Part shown: in pieces, positions 23,437 to 32,043 of the stretch
Position numbering within the stretch: the stretch's first letter is position 1
How the letters are laid out: every line of letters starts with the position of its first letter
Assembly: GCA_018064685.1 (NCBI GenBank)
Contig: JAGHUS010000086.1
Coordinates: 1-33,312 of the forward strand
Length of the DNA: 33,312 nt
Direction of reading: 5' to 3'
Source of the DNA: Bacteroidales bacterium
GTDB lineage: Bacteria; Bacteroidota; Bacteroidia; Bacteroidales; Bacteroidaceae
Notes under the pieces: model-generated
Told to the model about the DNA's origin: nothing
The model's input: the letters and a program-made list of their open reading frames with translations, nothing else
The model's database searches: none
Made by a program: the position numbers and the translations under genes

Positions 23437-24135
23437 TTAGTGATTGATAGAATAAAAAAGAGCCCTGAAGCAAACGTAGAGGAGAGTTAATGAAAAGGCC
23501 AGAGGCACTAGTTGCGCATCCTCCTTAAGTACGCCAGAGCGAGTATAGGCATCGCTGAAAAACTGCCGTGAATCGGACATTCGCGACTTGCAGAAGAGGT
23601 AGAGCAGGTAGGCAATGTAGCCGCACAGCACACCCCACACGGTGCCACACAGAATGTCGCCAGGATAGTGAACGCCGAGATAAATGCGTGAATAACTGGT
23701 GATGGAGGCATAGGCAATCATGGTTACCGTTGTCCAACGATGGCGGATGAGCAGCGACACCAAGGTGCAGATGGCAAAACCGTTGGCTGCATGGGACGAG
23801 AAAAAACCATACAATCCGCCCTCGTAGCCGTCCACCACATCAACAAGCCCGACCAAGGCGGGTTCGTGGGTAGGACGGAAGCGCTGCACCAATGGTTTGC
23901 AAATGCCACTGGCGCCCTGATCGGCAAGCAGAATGGCCAAGGCCACCATACCCAGCACAAGCATGAGATGACGCATGTCATTGCTGCGCATAAATACGAC
24001 AAACAGAGCAAAATAGAAAACGATCCACGTACCGACAGTGGTTATGGTCATCCAAACCCCATCCCAATAGACGGAGTCGCTGCCGTTGAGAAGAAGCAGG
24101 AGCTGCTGATCGAAATGAACAAGTGACTCTAACAT
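23437..24135 (-). CDS. PAP2-family membrane phosphatase
   Basis: PAP2 enzymes dephosphorylate lipid phosphates such as undecaprenyl pyrophosphate or phosphatidate at the membrane. The 232 residues carry the three family motifs: KPLVQRFRP (80-88), SSHAAN (113-118, in place of the usual SGH) and SRIYLGVHYPGD (149-160). About five or six membrane helices are present. It starts 10 bp after batE and ends before the operon terminator, so it is the last gene of the Bat transcript. Substrate is not determinable; undecaprenyl pyrophosphate recycling is the common role. Confidence 0.9.
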   Translation of the reverse strand: MLESLVHFDQQLLLLLNGSDSVYWDGVWMTITTVGTWIVFYFALFVVFMRSNDMRHLMLVLGMVALAILLADQGASGICKPLVQRFRPTHEPALVGLVDVVDGYEGGLYGFFSSHAANGFAICTLVSLLIRHRWTTVTMIAYASITSYSRIYLGVHYPGDILCGTVWGVLCGYIAYLLYLFCKSRMSDSRQFFSDAYTRSGVLKEDAQLVPLAFSLTLLYVCFRALFYSINH

Positions 24136-24145
24136 AGTTCTGCAG

Positions 24146-24904
24146 CTAAATGATTTCTATTTCGCTATTAGGAATCCAACCTTCCTTACCATCCGAAAGC
24201 CTTATCTGGCACCAATCTTTCATGCCCTTGTCGAGGATGGTCATGGTGGTGCCGGCATGCAGAACAAAGAGGTCGGTGCCCGTGTCGTTGGGAGTACTCT
24301 TTACCACCACCGAACCGGTCATGACGACAGCACTGTTGCGATTCTGCTGGCGCTCCTTCTGCTGCCATGAGAAAACATTACAAACAACAGCCACCATAAG
24401 CAGCACTACCGCTCCATAGAAGCCGCATTTCCTGAGCGAGATGGATTTGCCCACAAAATACAGGGCAAGCCCAACGAGAAAGAGAACGAAGAAGACAATA
24501 CCGGTCCACACCCATCCGTTGACACTCATCATATTGAGCAGGGAGTGATACCAACGCGAGAAGAAGATCTCCTCCTCGGGCACGATCTTGTCGATGGTCT
24601 TCGACCTTGCCATCTGCAGATTGAAACGGATGTCGGAGTCGCCAGGAGAGAGAAGCAGGGCGCGCTCGTACCACAGAATGGCATTGGCAATGGAATCCAT
24701 GCGATAATAGCAATTGCCCAGGTTGTAATAGACGGTACTGCTTTCGCCCGCCTTGACGATTTCGGCATAAGCCAAAGCTGCGCTATCATATCGCTCCTCG
24801 GCATAAGACTTATCGGCCTTAGCCTTGAGGGCATCATAATTGGCTTGCGCCACACAAGGCAGTGCAAGCAAGAGCATGAATATAGCAAATATGGACTTTT
24901 TCAT
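24146..24904 (-). CDS. batE: BatE: TPR and SH3-domain membrane protein
   Basis: This is the last bat gene of the aerotolerance-associated operon. The 252-residue protein has a signal peptide (about 1-19, cut after CVAQA) and two or three TPR helix pairs (about 22-105, including TVYYNLGNCYYRMDSIANAI). Two membrane helices follow (about 130-152 and 160-178), then a C-terminal bacterial SH3 domain (about 193-252, ending DGKEGWIPNSEIEII). TPRs should face the periplasm, with SH3 on the same side if both helices cross. It starts 6 bp after batD and ends 10 bp before the PAP2 gene. Molecular function is not known. Confidence 0.85.
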   Translation of the reverse strand: MKKSIFAIFMLLLALPCVAQANYDALKAKADKSYAEERYDSAALAYAEIVKAGESSTVYYNLGNCYYRMDSIANAILWYERALLLSPGDSDIRFNLQMARSKTIDKIVPEEEIFFSRWYHSLLNMMSVNGWVWTGIVFFVLFLVGLALYFVGKSISLRKCGFYGAVVLLMVAVVCNVFSWQQKERQQNRNSAVVMTGSVVVKSTPNDTGTDLFVLHAGTTMTILDKGMKDWCQIRLSDGKEGWIPNSEIEII

Positions 24905-24910
24905 ATTTTT

Positions 24911-26779
24911 TTACTTTTTTATCACTTCATCAAGATGATCAATGGCATTGGTGGCACTGTCGAACAGTTTCTCCATGTTTGTGGCAGGATCGCCGGGTGC
25001 AAAGCGGGCGAACTCGCACGAAGTAAGGACGGACAGGAACTGCTGGGTTGAAGCATCGTCCACACCGTGTTCTTTCAACCTGTCGGAGATGTTATCTTTA
25101 TTTAAATCCTGAACAGGAAGGTTGAGCTTGTCGGAAACATAGCCCCACAAGGCGTGCAACACCTCGTCGTAAAAGGCATCGGCCTTGCCAGCATTCAGCA
25201 GTTTGGCAGCTACCTTCAGGCGTTTTGCGGCTGCCTTACCGGCCTTCCGGCCTCGCTGCAGTGTGACGTTGCCCATAGCGTCTGACCTCTTGCGGAGAAG
25301 AAGAACGACAACAAGGCAAAGCAATGCGGGAATGACGTAACAGAGGATGTGGGTGAGGCTGGCGAACATGTCATCGCCGGGCTTTCTGACATCAGCCGAG
25401 CCCGACTTGATATAACGTATGTCACTGCCTATCTCTTGCAGGTCAGCCTGTCGCGAGGCAGAGGATTTGCCAGAGCCTTTTGCCACCTCGAGCGTGAATG
25501 GATTGGTCTTGATGGTGCGGTATTGCTGGCTTTCAGTATCGAAATAGCAAAACTCTACAGGACTGATGTTATAGGTGCCCTCGTGACGAGGAACGGCCAC
25601 ATACTCGTAGGTGATGGTGCCAGAGTTGCCTGAGGTGGAGAGATTGACGTCCTGATTGGTCTTTGGGTCGTACTGCTCAAAGTCGGCTGGCCACTGCACG
25701 GTGGGTGCGTTTATCAGCTTCAGATTGCCAACACCCTTCAGGGTGACACTCAGTGTGGTGGCATCGTTGGCTTCGACCTTACCGGGGATGAGCTTTCCGC
25801 TGATGCTAAAGCCTTTGCCTACCGCACCACTGAAGTTGGCTGGCTTCTCGGGCAGAGGATCGACAACAATCTCGACGGAAGGGGCACGCACAATCTTCTT
25901 CACACGACGTGACATGCTGCCACCCGAGAAGAATGCATCGAAGGGATCGGTAGATTGATCTACGGTGACAACATCTGCCTCGTAGTCGACAGCGGGGATG
26001 ACCAACTTGCCTGACTTTTGGGGGAAGAGCACATACTGCCTCCACACCACCGTACCATAGTTCTTATTGCCCACGCGCTCCATGGTGAAGCTGCGCTGCT
26101 GGGGAAGTTCAATCTCTTGGGTGTGGAAACCATCGAGCTGTGGTATCTCGCCTGCCAACTGGTCGACGGTGACGAGCGAATAAAGCTTGTAGGTGAGAAG
26201 AATGGCTTCCTGCTCGAACACGCGCTTCTTGCTTGTGGTCACTGCGAAGTAAAGATCCTTAGGGCCGATATGTTCACCACTGCTTGGATCGTGAAGGCTG
26301 TTAGAGTTCTGCTGCTTTGCTGAACTGCTGGCAGAAGAACCACCATAGCCTCCGTAGTTGCCACCCGACGACTGAGACGCGCCTCCACTGGAAGGAAGCA
26401 CCTCGACCTTTGCCGTAGAGCTTTTCACCTTCTTGCCACCACTGTTGAGCGATGCTGCGGGCAGAGTGAATGTTCCCGCCTTCTTAGGTGTGAGGGTATA
26501 GGTAAAGGTGGTGCTGCTGCTTTGCGTGGTGTGACCATTGATAATGCTCACACTGCTGCTGGTGCTCAGGGCAGGGCCATACAGCAATTCGAAGCCTTCA
26601 AAGTCGCCTTCGAGCTGTATACGGTCAAAGTCGCTGTTGTTTAGGATATAGGACACGCGTATCTGACGCCCCACCTCGGCTTGCGAAGGAGCATTGATCG
26701 TCAATTTTTGTGCAAGAAAAGTTCCAGTGTATAGCAACAATAATATTGCCAAAAGAAAACGTTTTCTACTCATCATCAT
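24911..26779 (-). CDS. batD: BatD: Bat operon membrane-anchored protein
   Basis: BatD is a long periplasmic protein of the oxygen-tolerance family. The 622 residues have a signal peptide (about 1-23), several immunoglobulin-like beta domains (about 25-460) with a Ser/Gly-rich linker (about 132-155), one membrane helix (about 475-497), and a cytoplasmic helical tail (about 500-622). The start MMMS offers three ATGs (26779, 26776, 26773); I kept the first. It is separated from batBC by 290 bp of tandem repeats, unlike the tight spacing elsewhere in the operon. It may act as a partner of the VWA proteins; this is inferred from conserved gene order. Confidence 0.88.
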   Translation of the reverse strand: MMMSRKRFLLAILLLLYTGTFLAQKLTINAPSQAEVGRQIRVSYILNNSDFDRIQLEGDFEGFELLYGPALSTSSSVSIINGHTTQSSSTTFTYTLTPKKAGTFTLPAASLNSGGKKVKSSTAKVEVLPSSGGASQSSGGNYGGYGGSSASSSAKQQNSNSLHDPSSGEHIGPKDLYFAVTTSKKRVFEQEAILLTYKLYSLVTVDQLAGEIPQLDGFHTQEIELPQQRSFTMERVGNKNYGTVVWRQYVLFPQKSGKLVIPAVDYEADVVTVDQSTDPFDAFFSGGSMSRRVKKIVRAPSVEIVVDPLPEKPANFSGAVGKGFSISGKLIPGKVEANDATTLSVTLKGVGNLKLINAPTVQWPADFEQYDPKTNQDVNLSTSGNSGTITYEYVAVPRHEGTYNISPVEFCYFDTESQQYRTIKTNPFTLEVAKGSGKSSASRQADLQEIGSDIRYIKSGSADVRKPGDDMFASLTHILCYVIPALLCLVVVLLLRKRSDAMGNVTLQRGRKAGKAAAKRLKVAAKLLNAGKADAFYDEVLHALWGYVSDKLNLPVQDLNKDNISDRLKEHGVDDASTQQFLSVLTSCEFARFAPGDPATNMEKLFDSATNAIDHLDEVIKK

Positions 26780-26988
26780 ATTAGTCGTTTGGGAGATTAG
26801 TCGTTTAGTCGTTTGGTGGTAACGAAAATTAAAAAAATGGAGAAAATTTTCTTTCTTTTCTGAATTTTCGTTTATGATTAGTCGTTTGGGAGATTAGTCG
26901 TTTGGTCGTTTAGGGGTAACGAAAATTAAAAAAATGGAGAAAATTTTCTTTCTTTTCTGAATTTTCGTTTTTGATCAGTCGTTTGGGG
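26780..26988. repeat. 97-bp tandem duplication in the batBC-batD gap
   Basis: Two near-identical 97-bp units (26780-26876 and 26877-26973) are followed by about 15 bp of a third. Each holds three AGTCGTTT/GGTCGTTT boxes and then an inverted repeat AACGAAAATT...AATTTTCGTT enclosing GAAAATTTTC. The transcript would carry two identical AT-rich hairpins just upstream of batD. No promoter box is visible here. Confidence 0.9.
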
Positions 26989-27006
26989 AATAACACCGCG
27001 CCAGCC

Positions 27007-27040
27007 AATTATGAATTATGAATTATGAATTATGAATTAA
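27007..27040. repeat. 7-bp tandem repeat (AATTATG)
   Basis: Four copies of AATTATG and a partial fifth lie 30 bp past the batBC stop, with one more ATTATGAATTAACC at about 27050-27063. The tract is simple-sequence and non-coding. Confidence 0.85.
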
Positions 27041-27069
27041 CCTAAGTGAATTATGAATTAACCTCCCCC

Positions 27070-28905
27070 TTACCAGTTCTTCTGCAATCGACGCTGACTG
27101 GCTTGGCCTTGCTCTTGCTCGGCCTTACGCTGATAATAGCGGTTTATTCTGTCCTGAGCTTGACGCTCGTTCTGCATAGCCGCATTCAACAACTGCTCGG
27201 CAGCATCTTTGCTTATCTCCTGTTGCTGCTGCTGCCCGTTATTCTGCTGCTGATTGTTGTTCTGCTGCTGTTGCTGCTGGTTTTGCTGCTGACTGTCGGA
27301 ATCCTTGTCTTTGTTCTGCTGATCGTTATTCTTGTTCTGCTGATCGTCATTGTTGCTTCCGTCCCCACCCTGATCTTTATTGTCCTGATCCTGGTTCTGA
27401 TTCTGATCGTCACCCGAGTCATTCTTCATCTGCCACTGGCAAAGGGCCAGGTCATAGCGCGACTCGTTGTCGGTGGGATCGTTGCGCAATGCCTCCTTGT
27501 AGCACTCGATGGCATCGGCAAGAAGCTTCTGTTTGTCTTGCTGCTGCACGCTGGCTCCGGCCTGAAGAAGCACACCCATGTTATGGTAGATGTGAGAGAG
27601 TCGCTGGGGACTTGTCTCTCTGCGTGCTGCCTTCTTGAAATCCTCCAGTGCAGTGCTGTCCTTAAACTGATGCAGCAACGCTACACCTTTATTATATAGG
27701 GCCTGAGCGAGAGTGTCAACCTCAAGAGATTTCTGATATTCGGTTATGGCTTTATCCAACGAAGCGGTGTCACTCTTTGCTTCGCGATAATATCGATTGC
27801 CTCGTCGAAGGAAATCGCGATTGCTGTTGCTGCTGCAAGATGCCGCCAACAGAAGGAAACCCAAGAGGAACAGGACGGTGGTCTTGTCCTTGAACAGTGT
27901 TATCTTCTTGAAAAGATGATTCTCGCGGGCAAGAATCAGCACATCAAGCAGAAGCAAAACGATGCCTATCATCAGGAAGAGTTGGAATTTTTCGTTGTAC
28001 TCCTCGTAAGCCACCTTGTCCAACTGCGACTTTGACAGCTTGTCAATCTGCTTGTTCAGCAAATCTTGAGCCGAACTGCTATTGTCAACATAGATGTATG
28101 CTCCCTTACCGGCATCGGCAATCTCCTTGCACATACCTTCGTTAAGTCGGCTCAGCACTTCCTGTCCGTGCTCATCTATCATGTAACCCGTAGAGCCTGG
28201 TATTGGCACATGAGTACCGTCGGGCTTGCCCACACCCAGCACAAAGACATGGATGCCTTTCTCTGCCGCTTCCTTTGCCGCCTCAACAGCACCGCCCTCG
28301 TTGTCCTCTCCATCGGTGATGATGAAGATGGCGCGATTCACATCTTCGCGAGGAGTGAAACTGCGCGAGGAGAGTTCGATGGCACGAGCAATATCAGTGC
28401 CTTGAATCTCTATCATAGAGGGATTGACCTGATCGAGAAACATCTTGGCCGTAGCAAAATCGCTGGTTATGGGGAGCTGCACAAATGCATCACCGGCAAA
28501 GATGACAAGGCCCATCTGGTCGTCGGGCATCTCATTCATCATGTTCGTAATCAACAGCTTTGACTTGTCAAGTCGCGAGGGCGTAACATCTTGTGCCATC
28601 ATGGAGTTACTGATGTCCAACGCCACAACGGCCTCAATGCCGTAACGGTCACGCTCGGCCTTCTTGGTTCCATTCTGCGGACGTGCCAATGCCAGCACAA
28701 ACATGGCATAAGCTGCCATGCAAAGCCAGAACTTCAATTCGACACGAAGCAGGGACACATCGACAAACAGCTGTTTTACAAGTTCTGGATCGCCATAGCG
28801 TGCAATGCGTTTGCGCCTCAGATAGAAACCCAGATAGTGCAGTATAGCAAAAACAACTATAAGCGCTAAAAGATATAAATAGATTGGATATGCAAATCGA
28901 AACAT
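27070..28905 (-). CDS. BatB-BatC fusion: VWA membrane protein with TPR domain
   Basis: The 611-residue protein joins what are usually two genes. Residues 1-335 are BatB: two N-terminal membrane helices, a von Willebrand A domain with the metal site DISNS (97-101), and a membrane helix (about 308-326). Residues 340-611 resemble BatC: a hydrophobic segment ending in the lipobox-like LLLAASC (C357), TPR repeats (about 365-490), a Gln/Asn/Asp-rich stretch (497-563) and a charged helical tail. I chose the ATG at 28905 because the frame beyond opens only with TTG. The poly-Q/N stretch is encoded by a repeat-rich tract (27216-27417). The gene lies 60 bp after batA. Confidence 0.85.
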   Translation of the reverse strand: MFRFAYPIYLYLLALIVVFAILHYLGFYLRRKRIARYGDPELVKQLFVDVSLLRVELKFWLCMAAYAMFVLALARPQNGTKKAERDRYGIEAVVALDISNSMMAQDVTPSRLDKSKLLITNMMNEMPDDQMGLVIFAGDAFVQLPITSDFATAKMFLDQVNPSMIEIQGTDIARAIELSSRSFTPREDVNRAIFIITDGEDNEGGAVEAAKEAAEKGIHVFVLGVGKPDGTHVPIPGSTGYMIDEHGQEVLSRLNEGMCKEIADAGKGAYIYVDNSSSAQDLLNKQIDKLSKSQLDKVAYEEYNEKFQLFLMIGIVLLLLDVLILARENHLFKKITLFKDKTTVLFLLGFLLLAASCSSNSNRDFLRRGNRYYREAKSDTASLDKAITEYQKSLEVDTLAQALYNKGVALLHQFKDSTALEDFKKAARRETSPQRLSHIYHNMGVLLQAGASVQQQDKQKLLADAIECYKEALRNDPTDNESRYDLALCQWQMKNDSGDDQNQNQDQDNKDQGGDGSNNDDQQNKNNDQQNKDKDSDSQQQNQQQQQQNNNQQQNNGQQQQQEISKDAAEQLLNAAMQNERQAQDRINRYYQRKAEQEQGQASQRRLQKNW

Positions 28906-28965
28906 GTTATTACTATTCAAATATATTGACTTATTCCTGCCTATTCAATGAATACACAAAAACCA

Positions 28966-29964
28966 TCAAGGGATACGCTTTAATAGGGTTGTACGCAACA
29001 ATAGTTCCAATGCCAAGGCCACCAGTGCTGCCAAGACGAACGGGAAGAACTCTTCGCTGTGTGTACTGTACTGATTCACTCGCATCTTGGTCTTCTCGAG
29101 CTTGTCAATCTCATTATATACGTTGCGCAGACTTTCATTATCGGTAGCACGGAAAAACTGACCATCGGTGGTATTGGCAATATGCTGCAACGTCTTGGTA
29201 TCAATCTCGACAGGCATATTGACATATTGCGTGAAGCCGCCCACACTCATGGGATAGCGTGCTGTGCCGTTAGTACCCACACCGATGGTGTACACACGGA
29301 TGTTGAATTTCTTCGCAATATCGGCAGCGGTAAAGGGACTTATTTCGCCACGGTTGTTCGAACCGTCGGTGAGCATGATCACCACCTTGCTCTTTGCCTT
29401 GCTGTTCTTCAGGCGGTTGACGGAGTTGGCAATGCCCATACCGATGGCCGTGCCGTCCTCGATAAGGCCTGTAGCGGCCATATCACACTCCATGTGGTGC
29501 AGCATGTTGAGCAGAACAGCATGGTCGGTGGTCATAGGACACTGGGTGTACGACTCGCCGGCAAAGATCGTCAAACCGATATTATCATTCGGGCGTCCGT
29601 TGATAAACTCCACGGCTACCTCCTTGGCGGCTTCAATTCTGTTTGGCTGGAGATCCTCGGCCAACATACTCGTACTGATATCCATGCAGAGCATGATGTC
29701 GATGCCTTCCACACTCTTCTCGTCCCACTGACCGGTGACCTGGGGACGAGCCAATGCAATGACGGCCGACACGAAACAAACAATGCGGAGGAGGAAAGGT
29801 GCATGAACAAGACGCTCCTTCCACGTGTGATGCCGATAACGAAATGCCTCGGTACTGCTGACCCGCATCACGGGGTCGACATTGCGATGCTTTATCAAAT
29901 ACCATATTACATATGGTATAAGCAGCGCCAGAAGCATGAAATATAAAGGATTAGCAAAAGCCAT
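28966..29964 (-). CDS. batA: BatA: VWA-domain membrane protein
   Basis: The 332-residue protein has membrane helices near 8-24 and 57-73, a von Willebrand A domain with the metal-coordinating DISTS (95-99) and TDGSNNRG near 200, and a C-terminal helix (about 310-327). The VWA domain should lie on one face of the inner membrane between the helices. VWA proteins encoded next to MoxR ATPases are thought to be assembly or metal-insertion partners, but no client is known here. It starts 25 bp after the preceding gene. BatA and the BatB part of the next gene are paralogues. Confidence 0.92.
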   Translation of the reverse strand: MAFANPLYFMLLALLIPYVIWYLIKHRNVDPVMRVSSTEAFRYRHHTWKERLVHAPFLLRIVCFVSAVIALARPQVTGQWDEKSVEGIDIMLCMDISTSMLAEDLQPNRIEAAKEVAVEFINGRPNDNIGLTIFAGESYTQCPMTTDHAVLLNMLHHMECDMAATGLIEDGTAIGMGIANSVNRLKNSKAKSKVVIMLTDGSNNRGEISPFTAADIAKKFNIRVYTIGVGTNGTARYPMSVGGFTQYVNMPVEIDTKTLQHIANTTDGQFFRATDNESLRNVYNEIDKLEKTKMRVNQYSTHSEEFFPFVLAALVALALELLLRTTLLKRIP

Positions 29965-29989
29965 ATTATCTTTTATAATGTATTATTCT

Positions 29990-31117
29990 TTAACTCAACA
30001 GGTCAACCAGTCGAAGCACAACAAGCACTGCGACAAGCAACACGGCAATGATGCAAAGCGATATGAGGACACGCAACACCCACTTGAGCCCGATGCTGCG
30101 AATGTCCTCGGGAGTATACCTGGGCTCCTCGACCTTGGCATTGGGGTCGACCTCCAACTTCGTGTGGTTGATGTAGTTTACAGCTGCCACAAGATTGGCA
30201 TCATTCTCATTGACCAATGTGTTGAACTTAGCAAACTTAACCAAGTCGGCAGTTTGAAACAGCTGGCGCAATTCGGCTATCAACGTCTCGTCATTCTCCT
30301 GCATCAGGCGTTCGATAATCTCGGACGAGGTCATATCCATAGCACGGAATCCATAACGCTCCTGAATGTAGTTGCGGAGTGTCTCGGTAAGCTGAGTATA
30401 ATACTCCTTGCTGTCCTCGGCAGCCCATGTGCGCTCGGTCTTGATACGTTGTATCTCCTTCATTGCCACCTGATGGGGAGGGAGCTTTGCCTTATGGCGA
30501 ATGATGCGGATAATGGGATTGCCCTGCTTAAGCCATACCAGCATGACGAAGATGAGAACGAGCAGGACGATGACAAACAAGGATCCGTATACCACGCCTG
30601 CCCAGTCGTCCCACGAGAAGGGCACTGCCTCGATATCCTTTGCACCATCATGAAACTCAACAAGTTGTGCTTCACCATTCTCGTCGAAATGCAGCACTCT
30701 ATCCACGTGATTGGTATCGACTGGCACGGTGTAGACAACCAGCGCCAGGGGATTGGTCTTGTAATGTGTTGTATCGACAACAACATCCATAGGGGGCAGA
30801 TAGTAGCTGGCAGAGTCGAAGGATGTGATGATGTAACGCTGTGAGAGCTCCATGCGCTTGCCTTCGTTCAGCATCTGAGTGTCAACAGGACACACATCAA
30901 CGACCTCTACCCCACTCACAATCTGATTGCGCTTGCTTAATGCGGGAAATACAGGATGCTGATTGACATCGCATGTCACGCTCACCTTCAAGCCCGTCTG
31001 CTGTCCGATAAGTATCTGTATCGAATCCATCTCTGCCTTGACAGTAACCTGAGCCATGGCAGAGAAGGCAGTACAAACCAGGAGAAGCAGCAAGAGAAAA
31101 AGTTTATTTCCTTTCAT
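29990..31117 (-). CDS. Bat operon membrane protein with signal peptide (DUF4381-like)
   Basis: This 375-residue protein commonly sits between the DUF58 gene and batA in Bacteroidota. It has a signal peptide (cut after FSAMAQ, about residue 23), a beta-rich periplasmic domain (about 24-180), and a membrane helix (about 188-212). A helical cytoplasmic domain follows (about 213-330, with ETLRNYIQERYGFRAMDMT), then a final helix (about 345-370). The middle part resembles the DUF4381 family seen beside MoxR genes elsewhere. I chose the ATG at 31117, since the frame opens one codon earlier with TTG. Function unknown. Confidence 0.82.
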   Translation of the reverse strand: MKGNKLFLLLLLLVCTAFSAMAQVTVKAEMDSIQILIGQQTGLKVSVTCDVNQHPVFPALSKRNQIVSGVEVVDVCPVDTQMLNEGKRMELSQRYIITSFDSASYYLPPMDVVVDTTHYKTNPLALVVYTVPVDTNHVDRVLHFDENGEAQLVEFHDGAKDIEAVPFSWDDWAGVVYGSLFVIVLLVLIFVMLVWLKQGNPIIRIIRHKAKLPPHQVAMKEIQRIKTERTWAAEDSKEYYTQLTETLRNYIQERYGFRAMDMTSSEIIERLMQENDETLIAELRQLFQTADLVKFAKFNTLVNENDANLVAAVNYINHTKLEVDPNAKVEEPRYTPEDIRSIGLKWVLRVLISLCIIAVLLVAVLVVLRLVDLLS

Positions 31118-31136
31118 CAAACTAAAATTCTTTATT

Positions 31137-32006
31137 TCAACTTCTTAGAGCAAAAAGGCTCATCAAGGCCGACACATAATCCTGATCGGTACGCACGCTG
31201 ACCGAATCCACATTACTGCGGGTGAAGGTGTCTTGCAGTCGCTGCTGACTTTCCTTCCACCATTGTGCCTGGGCTTGGCGCACCTTGCGGCTGCCAGTGT
31301 CGAGGAAACGTTCAAAACCCGTCTCGGCATCACGCACCTTTATAAGCCCGATATTGGGCAGTTCGGCTATGCGGCGATCGTAAACCTGAATGGCCACAAC
31401 GTCGTGCTTACGGTTGGCCACGGTGAGCGGAATACGGAAATCCTTCCTGTCCATAAAGTCGCTGAGAAGGAAGGCTGTGCAACGTCTCTTGATGGCCTTG
31501 GTGAGGTGTTCCACAGCTTGTCCGATGTCCGTCCTTTGACTTTGTGGCTGGAAATCGAGCAGCTCGCGAATGATGAAGAGAATGTGCTTGCGCCCCTTCT
31601 TCGGAGGGATGAATTTCTCTATCCTGTCGCTGAAGAATATGACACCTATCTTATCATTATTCTGAATAGCACTGAAGGCAAGGGTGGCGGCAATCTCGGT
31701 GAGCATGTCACGCTTCATCTGCACGGTGGTGCCGAAATTCAAGCTTCCACTGACATCCACCAACAGCATCACCGTCAGCTCACGTTCCTCCTCAAAAACC
31801 TTTACATAGGGCTTGTTGAAACGAGCAGTCACATTCCACTCTATGTCGCGAATGTCATCGCCATACTGATACTCGCGCACCTCGCTGAATGCCATACCAC
31901 GCCCCTTGAAGGCAGAGTGATACTCTCCAGCAAAGATATTATTGGAAAGACCGCGAGTCTTAATCTCAATCTGGCGAACTCGTTTAAGAATATCAGAAGT
32001 TTCCAT
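31137..32006 (-). CDS. DUF58 domain protein (VWA-like)
   Basis: DUF58 proteins are encoded next to MoxR ATPases almost everywhere and are presumed partners of them. The 289 residues contain the diagnostic FKGRGMAFSEVREYQYGDD (33-51), DIEWNVTAR (54-62) and a VWA-like metal site DVSGS (84-88). There are no membrane helices, so it is soluble and cytoplasmic. It lies 37 bp after moxR and 19 bp before the next gene. Confidence 0.92.
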   Translation of the reverse strand: METSDILKRVRQIEIKTRGLSNNIFAGEYHSAFKGRGMAFSEVREYQYGDDIRDIEWNVTARFNKPYVKVFEEERELTVMLLVDVSGSLNFGTTVQMKRDMLTEIAATLAFSAIQNNDKIGVIFFSDRIEKFIPPKKGRKHILFIIRELLDFQPQSQRTDIGQAVEHLTKAIKRRCTAFLLSDFMDRKDFRIPLTVANRKHDVVAIQVYDRRIAELPNIGLIKVRDAETGFERFLDTGSRKVRQAQAQWWKESQQRLQDTFTRSNVDSVSVRTDQDYVSALMSLFALRS

Positions 32007-32043
32007 CAGACAAAACTAGAAAATCAAAGAAAACGACTAAGCC

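Noticed and set aside
27046..27699. 217-codon, very Leu/Val-rich frame on the plus strand resembling a membrane protein
   Set aside because: It is the complement of the poly-Gln/Asn tract and TPR part of the BatBC gene; the apparent helices come from reading CAG-type repeats backward.
29882..30844. 320-codon plus-strand frame
   Set aside because: It overlaps the opposite strand of the gene at 29990-31117, which has a signal peptide, helices and operon context. The antisense product has no such features.
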